Positions 1 through 9,900 of a stretch of DNA of 43,707 nucleotides are shown here, piece by piece; positions within the stretch are counted from its first letter, which is position 1, and each line of letters begins with the position of its first letter. The notes below the pieces were generated by a model. The model saw only the letters and a list, made by a program, of their open reading frames with translations, was not told the DNA's origin and did no database searches. The position numbers and the translations under genes are program-made. Origin of the DNA: Verrucomicrobiia bacterium (GTDB taxonomy: Bacteria; Verrucomicrobiota; Verrucomicrobiia; Opitutales; Opitutaceae); contig WYBX01000128.1 in NCBI GenBank assembly GCA_011525695.1, positions 1 through 43,707 on the forward strand, read 5' to 3'.

Positions 1-485
1 ATGCCGACGATGTGTACATCGACCAAAACGGCATCAATCTCTCGGATCCGCTTAACGCCACGACGGCCGCGCCCGCCGAGGTCACCAAGCTGGTCAACAT
101 CGCCACCCGTGGCGAGGTCCTGACCGGTGACAAGATCCTGATTGCCGGCTTCGTGATTGAAGGCGACAGCCCGCAGCAGGTCCTCATCCGCGCCGTCGGC
201 CCGACGCTCGGCACGCTGGGTGTCGCCGGTTCGCTCTCCGCGCCGGTCCTGACGCTGTTCCAGGGCCAGACCGTGATTGGCACCAACACCCAGTGGGGAA
301 CGGCCGCCAATGCCGCGGCCATCTCGACGGCAGCCGCCTCGGTCGGTGCCTTTGCCCTGGCCACGGGCTCCGCCGATTCCTGCATGCTCGTGACGCTGCA
401 ACCTGGCAGCTACACCGCGCAGGTCAGCGGCGCAGGCGGCGCAACCGGCGTTGCGCTGGTCGAGGTGTATTCCGTGGCCCAGTAA
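1..485 (+). CDS. C-terminal part of a large exported or surface protein (5' end outside the window)
   Basis: The reading frame is already open at the left edge (codons from base 3) and ends at TAA 483-485, so only about 160 C-terminal residues are seen. They contain no charged clusters and are rich in Gly, Ala, Thr and Val. The blocks 'ILIAGFVIEG' and 'VLIRAVGPTLGTLGV' and a final Gly/Ala-rich strand ending 'GVALVEVYSVAQ' look like a repeated all-beta module. I recognise this type from the C-termini of large secreted proteins in Opitutaceae, where it follows varied N-terminal domains; I know no formal function for it. The GTG at base 12 is not a real start, because the frame continues upstream with sensible codons. 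The neighbour to the right is convergent. What the protein does cannot be told from this end. Confidence 0.8.
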   Translation, partial: ADDVYIDQNGINLSDPLNATTAAPAEVTKLVNIATRGEVLTGDKILIAGFVIEGDSPQQVLIRAVGPTLGTLGVAGSLSAPVLTLFQGQTVIGTNTQWGTAANAAAISTAAASVGAFALATGSADSCMLVTLQPGSYTAQVSGAGGATGVALVEVYSVAQ

Positions 486-505
486 GGGATCTTCCATCGT
501 CAGTC

Positions 506-532
506 GGGCTGAAGGGACGTACTCTTCAGCCC
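506..532. terminator. Hairpin between convergent genes, possible terminator
   Basis: A perfect 9-bp inverted repeat (gggctgaag at 506-514, cttcagccc at 524-532) with a 9-nt loop lies 21 bases after the stop of the left-edge gene and 65 bases beyond the stop of the convergent metallohydrolase. Neither side has a T-run, so if it ends transcription it does so weakly. Position and symmetry are the only evidence. Confidence 0.35.
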
Positions 533-596
533 GCACTGGTTTGAAGAACCACCCGGGACCGGACTGCGATTTTCGCCTGCGCCGGCTTGCCCCCGG

Positions 597-2381
597 CTAT
601 TCGGAGCGGAATTCGGTTTCGGCGATCCGCCGCCGGAGCCACTCAATCGCCTCGGCATAAATTCCCTGTACCTCCGCCCGCTGCGCGTCGGTATCAAACT
701 TGGCATGCTGGTTCAGGTGACGCACCGCCTCTTCAATTTCCGTCACGAATGAGCGCGCGGCCGTGGCGTCGAAAATCCTGCGACCGCGGTATTCGAGGTA
801 GATCGGGCTGGTGTGGCCGAAAAGCCGCATGCCCATTTCGTTGAATCCCGGCCCGGCGCCATAGACGGGCACGTTGCCGAATGGCAGCGCCTTGCTGTCC
901 GTGTCAAAACTCCCGCAGCGCACGCGCAAGGCCACCCAACCCGGCCCGTCGATCGGCAATTCGCACGTCAGCCCGGCGGCAAAGTGCCCTCCCTCGCGAT
1001 GGCAATCGGCCTGGCCCACCACGCGGCCGTTGTGCACGAGATCGATGCCCGTGAAATGATTTCGGCCGGCGGCCCGCGCCGTGAAAGTCATCCGCTGAGG
1101 GGAGTCGAGCGCCACGGTATCCCCGACTTGATGCCCGCCCGCCCGCAGTTCCATCAAGGTCCCATTCGTGATGAACGTCCTTCCGGCCCGGAGCGCTTCG
1201 AGCCAACTCTCCCGCGTGGCGTCGGGCGACACCCGCACATAGACGCGCGAAAAATCGGAGATGAACCAATCCGTGCCAGTCGAGAATGGAACTTTGAGAC
1301 CGAGGTTGAGCAGCCGGTAGTATCGGTCCGAATAGGCGGCGGGACGCTGGCTGTCGTACATGTTCAACGCATCCACCCCGCCTTGGAAGAAATTCGGCGG
1401 CCCCTCGAATCCGCGTTCATAATGACACCAGATCGTCGTCCCGCCCTCGCGGCGGGCGGCGGCAAGGCCGGTGCGGAGTGGCGGATAATCGGGTCCGGTG
1501 ATGTTCAACGACCAGCCGATGCTCACTGGCTCGATCAGCCGGGCCATGTTCAGCAGCAGGACGTGCCCGTAGGCGTCGCCGGGAAACGCGTGCCGCATTT
1601 CCTCGCCCCAGCCGTACCGGACGGCAGGATTCGACATGGCGTGCAGTTCCGCCGCCGAATAGGTGTTCGAGATCCAGCCGAGATCCGAGCGGCGGCCGGA
1701 ATCATCCGGGCGTGCCTGGCTGAGGTGGCTGACGAAAATGAAATCGACGCCATCGGCCGCCGGCACGAGTCGCAGATATTCGTCCGCCTGCGCGCGGGTC
1801 ACGCCCTCCAGGTGCAGGTGGGTATTGCCTGAACGCCACGCTTCCCGCCCGTATCCAAAGAAACGCTTCACCGGAACCGAGATGACCGCGGTCGATTTTC
1901 CAACCAGGTCGACGGCCTGCCGCGTCATTTCCGTTTCAAGCCCTCCAATCGCCTCGACGACCAGCGCCTGCCCAGGCAAGGCGAGTTCCGCCGCCTCCGC
2001 CAATACATGCCATTGCCGCCCTGGATGCGATTCGGGCAGGCGGACACCGCGATTGAGCAGCCCGACGAGCGGGACCAGCCGTCCCTGGCCGTCGCGGATC
2101 CGGATGAGACCGGGCACGTCCCGGCCGTTATCGGCGTCGACCAGGCGCAACTGAACACGACACTCCCGATCCGGCGCCGGCTCCGCCGGGCCTGCCGGGC
2201 GGAGTGACTCTGCCGACGCCACGCGAACCGGATCAGCGCCTCTGAGCGAGGCCTCGTAAGAGTGCCGCGTCTGCTCGTGCGCCTGGCCGGCGACTGGAGC
2301 GAGGCTCAACGCCCATCCCACGAACGCCGAGAAACCGCGCACCGCGTTGCGGGGGCAGCGTTCGCGGGGGCGAAAATGCAT
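597..2381 (-). CDS. Secreted CehA/McbA-like PHP-domain metallohydrolase
   Basis: Predicted metal-dependent hydrolase, 594 residues from the ATG at 2381. That start puts a basic stretch (RPRERCPR) and a hydrophobic segment ending near VAGQA at the N-terminus, which looks like a Sec signal peptide. The frame stays open to an ATG at 2498, but the extra 39 residues do not look like a signal sequence. Around residues 188-193 lies HLHLEG, around 259-278 a stretch with GEEMRHAFPGDAYGH, and around 368-373 TGTDWF. These are the spaced His, Glu and Asp blocks of PHP-fold hydrolases of the CehA/McbA type (named after carbaryl hydrolases). The true substrate is unknown; many environmental homologues sit on the cell surface. 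A beta-rich domain precedes the catalytic part. The cupin gene lies about 200 bases upstream on the same strand, so the two may be co-transcribed. Confidence 0.8.
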   Translation of the reverse strand: MHFRPRERCPRNAVRGFSAFVGWALSLAPVAGQAHEQTRHSYEASLRGADPVRVASAESLRPAGPAEPAPDRECRVQLRLVDADNGRDVPGLIRIRDGQGRLVPLVGLLNRGVRLPESHPGRQWHVLAEAAELALPGQALVVEAIGGLETEMTRQAVDLVGKSTAVISVPVKRFFGYGREAWRSGNTHLHLEGVTRAQADEYLRLVPAADGVDFIFVSHLSQARPDDSGRRSDLGWISNTYSAAELHAMSNPAVRYGWGEEMRHAFPGDAYGHVLLLNMARLIEPVSIGWSLNITGPDYPPLRTGLAAARREGGTTIWCHYERGFEGPPNFFQGGVDALNMYDSQRPAAYSDRYYRLLNLGLKVPFSTGTDWFISDFSRVYVRVSPDATRESWLEALRAGRTFITNGTLMELRAGGHQVGDTVALDSPQRMTFTARAAGRNHFTGIDLVHNGRVVGQADCHREGGHFAAGLTCELPIDGPGWVALRVRCGSFDTDSKALPFGNVPVYGAGPGFNEMGMRLFGHTSPIYLEYRGRRIFDATAARSFVTEIEEAVRHLNQHAKFDTDAQRAEVQGIYAEAIEWLRRRIAETEFRSE

Positions 2382-2580
2382 CGCCGCAACGAAACGGAGG
2401 AGGAAGTTGTTCACGGCGTTGATAAGCCGGGATACACTATTGTCCCGGCCCAACAAGCTCCAGCGGCTCCGGATGGCAAAACCCATTGGGTTGAACAATG
2501 CTCACTGGCAGCCTCGGGAGCCGTTGGGGTGCTCCATCGGGTGGCAACGAGCGATGGCTCCGCTGCAATCGGGACCCGCC

Positions 2581-3036
2581 TTACTCCCCGGGCTTCTTGG
2601 TGCACTGCGGAGCGGCGCCGGCCGGCAGGTCCGGAATGCCGCCCTGGCCCGCCTTTGGCAGCGTGCCATCGAGTTCCTGCCGCCAATGGGCGACATCCCC
2701 GCCGGGACAGTAGATGTACATCATGTGGAGCGGAGTGTCGCCCGTATTCGTGAGCTGATGGAATACCGTCGGCGGCAGGAAGACCGCCTGGCCTGCCGCG
2801 ATTTCCTGCCGTTCCGCGCCGACGCAAATCTCCCCGCGACCCTGCAGCACCATGTAGACTTCCTCCTGCGACTGGTTGTGCCAGGGGACCTGGCCGCCAT
2901 TCGGTTCGAGGACCACGTAGCCCATCGCGAAGCCCTGGGCGGCGATCGGTTGTCCGGCCTGGCCCACCATCCCGCGGGTCCAGCGGCGGGCGGGAAAAGT
3001 GCGTCCGGGAATTTTTGCAATGTCGGCAATGATCAT
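2581..3036 (-). CDS. Small single-domain cupin protein
   Basis: A 151-residue protein with one cupin barrel. Cupin motif 1 is seen as PWHNQSQEEVYMVLQGRG around residues 51-68, and motif 2 as GQAVFLPPTVFHQLTN around 82-97. His53, Glu59 and His93 fit the metal site. The second His of the usual HxH is replaced by Gln55, which occurs in some cupins and may change metal choice. No signal peptide is seen, so it should be cytoplasmic. Such proteins range from sugar-binding regulators to small isomerases and dioxygenases; nothing here picks one. It starts 140 bases from, and divergent to, the FG-GAP gene, and lies upstream of the metallohydrolase on the same strand. Confidence 0.8.
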   Translation of the reverse strand: MIIADIAKIPGRTFPARRWTRGMVGQAGQPIAAQGFAMGYVVLEPNGGQVPWHNQSQEEVYMVLQGRGEICVGAERQEIAAGQAVFLPPTVFHQLTNTGDTPLHMMYIYCPGGDVAHWRQELDGTLPKAGQGGIPDLPAGAAPQCTKKPGE

Positions 3037-3176
3037 GGGGCGTCACCTGTAGTGTGGCGTCCCGCGCCGCGGCGACAAAAATCGTCCCCGGCGGCGGCAA
3101 CGCGAAGATCGGCGGCACGACGTTGATTTCGCGCACGACATTTCGGCGCCGGGCGCCATATTCACCGCCCCACCCC

Positions 3177-4379
3177 ATGCGCACCCTCCTGCTTGCCGCC
3201 CTCCTGCCCGCCACTGCATTGCCGGCCGGGGAACTCCCTCCGCTGAAGATCCGCGCCCAGACGATCGACTCAGCAATTCAGATCGGCTACGGTCTCGCCA
3301 TCGCGGATATCGATGGCGACGGGCGCGACGACATCGCGCTGGCCGATGCGCGACAGATCGCCTGGTACCGCAATCCGGATTGGGAGAAATTCGTGATTGC
3401 AGAGAACCTGACCACCCGGGACCACGTGTGCATTGCGGCCCGTGATCTCGACGGCGACCAGCGGGCCGAACTCGCCGTCGGAGCGGAATGGAACCCGAAT
3501 GACACCGTGGCCAGCGGGGCGGTGTTCCTGCTCGAGCCGCCGGCCGACCGAACCCGAAAGTGGACGCCCCGCCAGCTGCCGCATGAACCCACGACCCACC
3601 GGATGGCCTGGGTCCGCGATGCGAAAGACTCGTTCCATCTCGCGGTCCTGCCGCTGCACGGCCGTGGCAATCGGAATGCCGCGGGAGCGGGGGTGGAGTT
3701 TCATCGCTACGAGTGGCCGTGGCGCGAAACCAGCCAGCCGGTTCCCCTCTGGCCGGCGCTGCCCCCACTGCATGCGACGCACAATTTTGACGTCAATGCC
3801 GGGCGCGCAGGCGAAACGATGCTGGTGGCGACGAAGGAAGGAGTCCGGGCGATCTCGGCGGAGCCCAGGCCGGAGCGCGAACCGCAAGTCGTGACCACCC
3901 TTCCGGCCGGCGAGGTCCGGCGCGGGATCCTGCCCGGGGGCGGCGCGTTCGTGACGACGATCGAGCCGATGCACGGCAATGAGCTGGCCGTCTATCGGGC
4001 TCCGCCAGGATCGCGATCAACCCTCGCAGATTGGACCAGCAGCCGCACCGTGATCGACGATCAACTCGTGCAGGGTCATGCGCTCGCCACACACGACCTG
4101 ATCGGCGCCGGAGGCGACCAGATCATCGTGGGCTGGCGCGGCGGCGGCAAGCCGGGGGCGAAGGTCGGCATCCGGCTTTATGCCCCGGCGGCGGCAGATG
4201 GCAGCGAGTGGCGGCTGCATACCGTGATCGATGACAACACGATGGCCTGCGAGGATCTGAAGGCGGCGGATCTCGATCGGGACGGCTACCCCGAGATAAT
4301 TGCCGCCGGCCGCGCCACCAGAAATGTCGTGATCTACTGGAACGAGGGCGCCAGGCCGGCTTCCCCCTCCTGGGAATAA
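3177..4379 (+). CDS. Secreted FG-GAP/VCBS repeat protein
   Basis: A 400-residue protein starting at the ATG at 3177, which opens directly into a signal peptide (MRTLLLAALLPATALPAG). The frame is open further upstream, but the preceding residues are Arg/Ser-rich and unlike a leader. Calcium-loop motifs of FG-GAP/VCBS repeats are visible: DIDGDGRDD (residues 44-52), DLDGDQRAE (90-98) and DLDRDGYPE (365-373). The protein is therefore probably a beta-propeller fold stabilised by calcium, outside the cytoplasm. Between them, residues 110-350 keep the strand-turn rhythm with weaker motifs. In Verrucomicrobiota and Planctomycetota such proteins are common, often linked to polysaccharide use, but a specific role cannot be claimed. 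Its 3' end abuts a scar of older genes at 4382-4686. Confidence 0.85.
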   Translation: MRTLLLAALLPATALPAGELPPLKIRAQTIDSAIQIGYGLAIADIDGDGRDDIALADARQIAWYRNPDWEKFVIAENLTTRDHVCIAARDLDGDQRAELAVGAEWNPNDTVASGAVFLLEPPADRTRKWTPRQLPHEPTTHRMAWVRDAKDSFHLAVLPLHGRGNRNAAGAGVEFHRYEWPWRETSQPVPLWPALPPLHATHNFDVNAGRAGETMLVATKEGVRAISAEPRPEREPQVVTTLPAGEVRRGILPGGGAFVTTIEPMHGNELAVYRAPPGSRSTLADWTSSRTVIDDQLVQGHALATHDLIGAGGDQIIVGWRGGGKPGAKVGIRLYAPAAADGSEWRLHTVIDDNTMACEDLKAADLDRDGYPEIIAAGRATRNVVIYWNEGARPASPSWE

Positions 4380-4381
4380 AA

Positions 4382-4459
4382 AATGTCGCGGAAAACCTCG
4401 TACGCTTCGCCCGTGGCGAGCCGCTCCGGCACACCGTGGACAAACAGCGGGGCTATTGA
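4382..4459 (+). pseudogene. C-terminal remnant of a D-isomer-specific 2-hydroxyacid dehydrogenase
   Basis: In the frame starting at 4382, just after the FG-GAP stop, the DNA reads a 25-residue peptide ending GEPLRHTVDKQRGY and a TGA at 4457-4459. The pattern (N-x3-N-L, then GEPL, then VD, then RGY at the very end) is the usual C-terminus of 2-hydroxyacid dehydrogenases of the SerA/glyoxylate reductase family. Nothing upstream in this frame matches the rest of the enzyme; the FG-GAP gene occupies that space in another frame. It is best read as the tail of a gene whose body was lost by deletion. The resemblance is judged by eye over a short stretch. Confidence 0.55.
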
Positions 4460-4686
4460 CTGCCGGATGCCTGCGACCGCCCGGGCCTGAGCGGGGATGG
4501 CCAAACCGCGACGGGTACGGATTGCGCCTGAGCGACTTCGCCTATTTCGCGGGCAGCGGCGAAATCGACTACGAGGGTCGAAAGGTCCATGCGCTGGCCC
4601 TGCCGCGCGAGGTGCTCGAAAAATTCTACAGCGGCAACGCCCGCCGGATTTACCGGCTCGGCCCCGCCGGAAAACCTGTCCGCTGA
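4456..4686 (+). pseudogene. C-terminal remnant of an amidohydrolase-family protein
   Basis: This frame stays open to TGA at 4684-4686 and encodes, after a Pro/Arg-rich nonsense start, about 60 sensible residues: DGYGLRLSDFAYF, EIDYEGRKVHALALP, then REVLEKFYSGNARRIYRL. The last block is the typical ending of amidohydrolase-2-type TIM-barrel enzymes, where the final helix carries a GNA motif. No catalytic His or Asp region is present, so it cannot be an enzyme. It lies directly downstream of the dehydrogenase tail, which suggests that two former neighbours were eroded together. A short unknown gene is the alternative, but no start codon or ribosome site supports one. Confidence 0.55.
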
Positions 4687-4761
4687 TTCTTCTTTTCGGC
4701 CGCGACTGGCCGCCGGCTTCCCCCGCTGGCCGCCTGCTTTCACGTCGGCACCGGCAAAGGC

Positions 4762-6915
4762 TCAGAACGGAAACCCGATGGAGAAGTGCCAGGTCCCGCC
4801 CGGGTCGGCCGGCCGGGGGTTGAGATTGCGGCCGTATTCGAGCCGGACCGGCCCGATTAAGGTCTGGTAGCGCACCCCCAGCCCAGCCGCATAGAGCCGC
4901 TCCGCGAAGGGATAGTCGCGGAGAACCACGGCCGTGCCGAGCGCGTCGGCAAATGCCACCAGCGACCAGCTCGGTGTGAGCGCCTGTTCGACTTCCAGGT
5001 TCAGCAACGCATACGCCTTCGCGCCGATGAAGCGCCCGTCGGCTGCGCGCGGCGCCGCCTCGCCGCTCTGGTACCCGCGGATGCTGCTGTCGCCGCCGGG
5101 ATAGAACCGCTTGTTGACCGGCAGGGTGGAGTCATCGGCCGACCCCATCGTGGTGAGCACGCCGTGGGTCAGCCCCGCATGCAGCCAGCGGCCTTCCCCC
5201 CAGCCGGTATGGTAGGCGCCCGCGATTTCGTAGCGCTGATACGTCGCCTCGCCGCCAAACATGGGATCCGCCGCTTCGCCCTGGACATACCAGTGGTAGC
5301 CGCGACGCGGCCGCAGCGGATTATCCCTCCGATCCCCCGAGATCCCCAGCGTCACGCTGGCCACCAGCAGCTGCGTGTCATCCGTCGCCTGGGTGGAGAG
5401 TGCATTACGCCGGTTCCGCAGGGCCTGCAACGTGTAGCCCGCCGTGGCATCGCCGCCCAGCCCCGGCAGCCGCCGCCGCAGCGTGACGTTGGCGCCAAAT
5501 TCCTGCCGGACGAACGCGATTTCCTCCCGCTGGAGCCCGAACAGCTTGATCGTCCCGTCCAGGGATTCGCCGAAAAGCTCCGGCACGGTGTAGCTGTAGT
5601 CCGCGGTCGTGCTCTTCATGGACTGGATCAGCTCAAGCCGGCTCTGGTGTGCGAGCCCGAACAGGTTCTTCTGTCGCAGCTCCACCCCACCCCGAAACTG
5701 CACGTAACTGCCATAGCCCATGAGCAGGCTCACCTCGTGCCGCGGCATTTCCTGCACGACAAACACCGGATCCCGCGTGGCGCCGTCCGGCGGTTCGAAC
5801 GTGAGATCCACCGATTCGAAAACCCCCAGCCGCGAGATCCGGTAGCGTGCCCGCTCCAGCGCGAGCAGATCCAGCGGATCCCCGGTTTCCAACCGCACCC
5901 GTCGCGCCAGGGTGGAGGCGCGCGTCGTCTCATTGCCCCTGAACCGCACCTGACCCACCGCAACCTGCGGGCCCGGCACAATCGTCACGACCACCTCCAC
6001 CAGCCTTTGTCCGCCCGCTGGGGCGGCAGCGTCCGTCCCGATGTGCACGCCCACATCGGGATATCCGCGTTCATAATACGCATGCCGCGCCGCCTCCCGC
6101 AAATCCTGCTCCAGGGTCGGAGTCCAGGGCCGCGCCTCCCAGGCCGCCGGATCCGGCAGGCCGGCCGCCGCCGCTCCATCCTCCTGGTAGCGCACCTCCC
6201 TCACCTGCCAGCGCGGGCCCTCCTTCACCTCGACCGACACGACGACCGGCCCGGGCTCCGCGCCAGCCCGGCGGGCATGCACCTCGGCCTCGGCATACCC
6301 AAGCTGCTTCAACTCATCCAGCAGCGCGGCGGCGCCACGATTCAGCTTCGAGCGCGAGAATGCGTTGGTCTTCTCCGTCGCAATCAGCGTCGCATCCGTC
6401 CGGAAATAGCCGCGCGCCTTTTCCGGCGGGATTGCCTCCAGACCGGTGAACGTCACATCCGCGATGTGGGAGCGGATGCCCGGGTTCACGATAAACTCCG
6501 CCTCCACCACGGCGAGGGGCCGCGGCAGGGGATGGGCAAATGTCGGATCGAAGTCGAAGCGGCGTTCATCGCCATCCTTGCCGGTGGTCCGGATCTCCAG
6601 GGCGGGATGCTCGAATCCCTCCTCGCCCAGCGCCGCCGTCAGGATCACGGCGGCATCCTCGATCGCATTCGCATCCAGCACCGGGCGCTCCGCCGGCTCG
6701 AGCAGCCGCTTCAGCGTGATGGTGAGCTCGCGGTCGCGCCACCAACCCAGCCCATCGACCGCAATTTCGGCGCCCTGGCCGGCCGCCGTCAGCACCGCCA
6801 CTGCCGACAGCCACCGCAATGCCGCGAACGCCGGCGAACGACCGTGCGACTGCCGGCGCCAGGCCTTTTCCCGCCGGACGCTGCCATGACCCCGGCCAGC
6901 TTCAACGCGGTGCAT
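4762..6915 (-). CDS. tamA: TamA/BamA-like Omp85 outer-membrane protein
   Basis: A 717-residue protein with POTRA-like repeats in the first half (about residues 60-380) and an Omp85 16-stranded barrel in the second. The hallmark L6 loop motif appears as SSIRGY with Arg613. The protein ends in an aromatic residue (GFPF), as barrel proteins folded by the BAM complex do. In proteobacteria TamA inserts some outer-membrane proteins and bridges to TamB. The start at 6915 overlaps the end of tamB by 14 bases. It leaves a basic, fairly long leader followed by a hydrophobic segment (LSAVAVLTAAGQGA). A TTG/GTG start just upstream is possible. It is the last gene of the four-gene minus-strand operon. It could be the cell's BamA, but the tamB coupling argues for TamA. 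Confidence 0.82.
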   Translation of the reverse strand: MHRVEAGRGHGSVRREKAWRRQSHGRSPAFAALRWLSAVAVLTAAGQGAEIAVDGLGWWRDRELTITLKRLLEPAERPVLDANAIEDAAVILTAALGEEGFEHPALEIRTTGKDGDERRFDFDPTFAHPLPRPLAVVEAEFIVNPGIRSHIADVTFTGLEAIPPEKARGYFRTDATLIATEKTNAFSRSKLNRGAAALLDELKQLGYAEAEVHARRAGAEPGPVVVSVEVKEGPRWQVREVRYQEDGAAAAGLPDPAAWEARPWTPTLEQDLREAARHAYYERGYPDVGVHIGTDAAAPAGGQRLVEVVVTIVPGPQVAVGQVRFRGNETTRASTLARRVRLETGDPLDLLALERARYRISRLGVFESVDLTFEPPDGATRDPVFVVQEMPRHEVSLLMGYGSYVQFRGGVELRQKNLFGLAHQSRLELIQSMKSTTADYSYTVPELFGESLDGTIKLFGLQREEIAFVRQEFGANVTLRRRLPGLGGDATAGYTLQALRNRRNALSTQATDDTQLLVASVTLGISGDRRDNPLRPRRGYHWYVQGEAADPMFGGEATYQRYEIAGAYHTGWGEGRWLHAGLTHGVLTTMGSADDSTLPVNKRFYPGGDSSIRGYQSGEAAPRAADGRFIGAKAYALLNLEVEQALTPSWSLVAFADALGTAVVLRDYPFAERLYAAGLGVRYQTLIGPVRLEYGRNLNPRPADPGGTWHFSIGFPF

Positions 6916-9900
6916 CGGTCCCTTCCTCCGGTGCGGAATCATCCCTCCCGGGATCCTTCTGGCGCGGATAAATCCGCCACTTCAACCCCGCGTTGTACTC
7001 GTCGAATTCGTTGTACTCCCCAATCGCCGTCCAGCGATCCGACAGCTTGTATTCGATCTCGTACGTTTCCTTGCCCTGGCGGGAAATCTTCTCCCCGGAC
7101 GCGATGCTCAGGCGATCCGCACTTCCGGAATCCGCCCCCAGGCTCGACAGGATGCTCTGGCCGAGGAATGCCCCGATCCGTGCCACGCGCTCCGTTCCCG
7201 AATAGGTGACCTCTTCACTGGGCACCGCGCCAGTCATCACCATCAACAGCACCTCCTCCGAGTCGAGTGCGGGGCTGGACCTGAACTCCATGTTGGGAGC
7301 GCTCGCCTTGCCTTCTATTTCGACGGAGAGGTCGTAGCCAAAACGGCGCGCGGCTCCGCGCAGGTAAATCACCGGCTCGACGGCATTCGCCTCCGTCAGC
7401 CGCACCGCACCCTGGGTGACCTCGAAGGAGGCGAACGGCATCCGGATCACTCCTTCGTCGATCGTCACTTCACCAATCGCGCGGGGATCGCCCAGCGTAC
7501 CCCCCAGCCGGAAGTGGGCCGAGGCCACGCCGTTGAAGACCGGCGTCCGCAGGCGCATGAACTCTTCACCGCTGACGTCCACCGCCAGGTTCCACGCATC
7601 GAGCGGCGGCGTCTCGACCGAGAAATACGGGGGCCGCTTGGTGGGACCGCCTCCACCGCGCGGCAGGAACGCACGCACATCCTGCAGGAACAGGCTGTCG
7701 CGCAGCCGCACGTTGCCGGTAATCCGCGGCGGACCCGGTTGCGGCGGTGACTGGAGCTTCAGGTTGAGATCCCCGCGCAGGAGCAGCCCCGCCTGCCGCA
7801 CGAAGGGCAGGTTCTTTCCCGCCAGCACGAGGTCGAACCGTGGCTCACCCGATTCCGGCACCTCGACCTTGCCCGTCAGGCTGACCGGTTGTCCCCCGCT
7901 CCGCGCACGCACGGAATGCAGGTTCAGCGTCCGCCCCTCCAGCCCGACATCGGCATTGATTTCCTGCAGAACACCCAGGGGCCCAAGCGGACGAGAGGCA
8001 GCATCGCGCAACTGGAACTGCCCTCCGAGTTGCCCCTGCTTGTAGGTCAGAGCCGCCTGGATCCGGCCCTGTGGAGCCAGCATGGCCGGCAGGAACCGCG
8101 CAAACACGGAAACTTCCGCCTCCGGCACCTCGAGTTCCAGCGAAGCGTTGCGCCGCAATGCGGTCAGCGGCTCCCGCAACAGCCTGGCCCAGCCGCCTTC
8201 GGGCACCGGCAGCTGGCCATGCGCCCGCACGGGCTGCCCCTCCACCTCCAGTGCAAAGGTGTTCAAGTCGATCGTTGAACGCTTCGCGCTCAGCTGCACG
8301 TCAAGATCTCCGATCTCCGGCAGCGGCCGTTTCACTCTCCCGGGATCCATCACGATCCGCGTTGCCTTCAGCGAGATTTCGCCCTCGGGCCGCTCCCAGC
8401 TCCCCGCGACTCGGACGACCGCCTGCGGCTCCTGCAGTCCGACCCCCGTGGCCTCGGCCAGCTTCGACCAGAAGCCGGCATGCGGCACGGCGCTCGCATC
8501 GAGCGCAATCGGGCCGCGCGAATCGATCCGCAGCAATCGCGAACTCCCAGGATGGAAGGTGGCCGGCACGCGGCCGGTGGCATTGAAAACCGTGGTCCCG
8601 CCCTCTGCGGCCCGAAGCGCCTCGATCTCGATTCCGGCCTCGTCGCCCCTTCCCGCCGCATTGAGGGCCGCCTTCCGGCCATCGCCCAAATCGATCTCGG
8701 CCCCGAGCGTCAGCGCAAAGGTCACCGGCCCGTGATCCCAACTCCCGGAAAATGCGAGGAGGTTGAGCTTCCAGTCCGGCCCCTTGGCGGCGACAAAGTC
8801 CTCCAGCCATTCCGAGGGAATCGAGCGGGCCGCCAGCTCGATCCGCCCGCTGGGCCCCCACGTCAGCGTGGCGTCGAGGCCGCTGTCGGCTCCCGCAAGA
8901 TGAAGCGACTCGACTTGCAGGGCTGGCTTCCAGCGAAAGCCGGCCGGTTCGGTCAACTCCAACAGCGTGGCGTCGCCCCGGCCCAGGGCGAGTTCTCGCA
9001 CCTCCACCCGGTTTCGATCCAGCATCCCTCCGATGCGCAGCGCGCTTTGCTGCGCCTGCACCAGAACCTGAAACTGCTCTGCCGATGGGCCCTGCCCGCG
9101 CCATTCGAGCCGGGCGGATAGCGGTTTCATCCCTTCTACCGTCAGCTCCCCGATCCGGGCTTCGCCCTGATGTTCGAACTCCGGCCACGGGCCGCGCGCC
9201 TGCGCCGCCAGTTCGATGGCCTCGAAGCCGGGCTGCTCCGGCAGCCAGCGTGCCACGGATGAGCGGTGAATCCGGCCCGCCACCACGACATCCACCAGTT
9301 CCTTCGCCTTGAAGTCCCAGCTTCCACGCGCCGTCAGCCGCTCACCCTCGCCGCCGGAAATGGTCGCATCCGTAAGTTGGATGCGTGGCCAGTCCAGCTC
9401 GCCCGCGAGATTCACCCGTGGCAGCGCCACCCCCTGGGCAAGGATGTCGCGGGCCGTGAAACTGAATGAGGCCTTCGGCGATGCGCCGTCGGCCGAGGTT
9501 ACGACGGCTTCGCCCGTGGCTGCTCCCTGCGCCTCGAACCAGGGCTGCTGCGCGAGATCGGATTCGAATGTGAAACGCGCCCCGCCCCCGCGCAGCCGGC
9601 CGCTCCGCTCTACGACGACGGGCGCGCTCAATTCGGCCTGCAGGCCCGGGACCACCGCCTGCAAGGCCTCGATCGTGACGGCCTCCAGCGTGCCGCGGGC
9701 ACGCAGGTTGACCTCGAGCGGTGGCGCCGCTCCCTCCGCGCGCGGATCTCCGGCCGCCGCCACCTCGACCACAAAATCCGCGCCGTGCCATTCCAGCCGG
9801 CCGTCGCCCCGGACAGTCGCGTAGTGACCCGCCAGTTTCAGCTGAGCCGGCGGCACCTCCCAGCCGCGGGCGGCCGCCGAAGCTGCCGCCGGCAGCCAGC

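Noticed and set aside
813..1832. 339-residue plus-strand open frame over the metallohydrolase
   Set aside because: It is opposite to a gene with clear PHP motifs; its protein is Arg/His/Pro-rich with no family features, as expected of a shadow frame in GC-rich DNA.
5164..7209. 681-residue plus-strand open frame opposite tamA
   Set aside because: Composition is Arg/Gln/Pro/His-rich without domains; tamA on the other strand has the POTRA and barrel signs. Long antisense frames are normal at this GC content.
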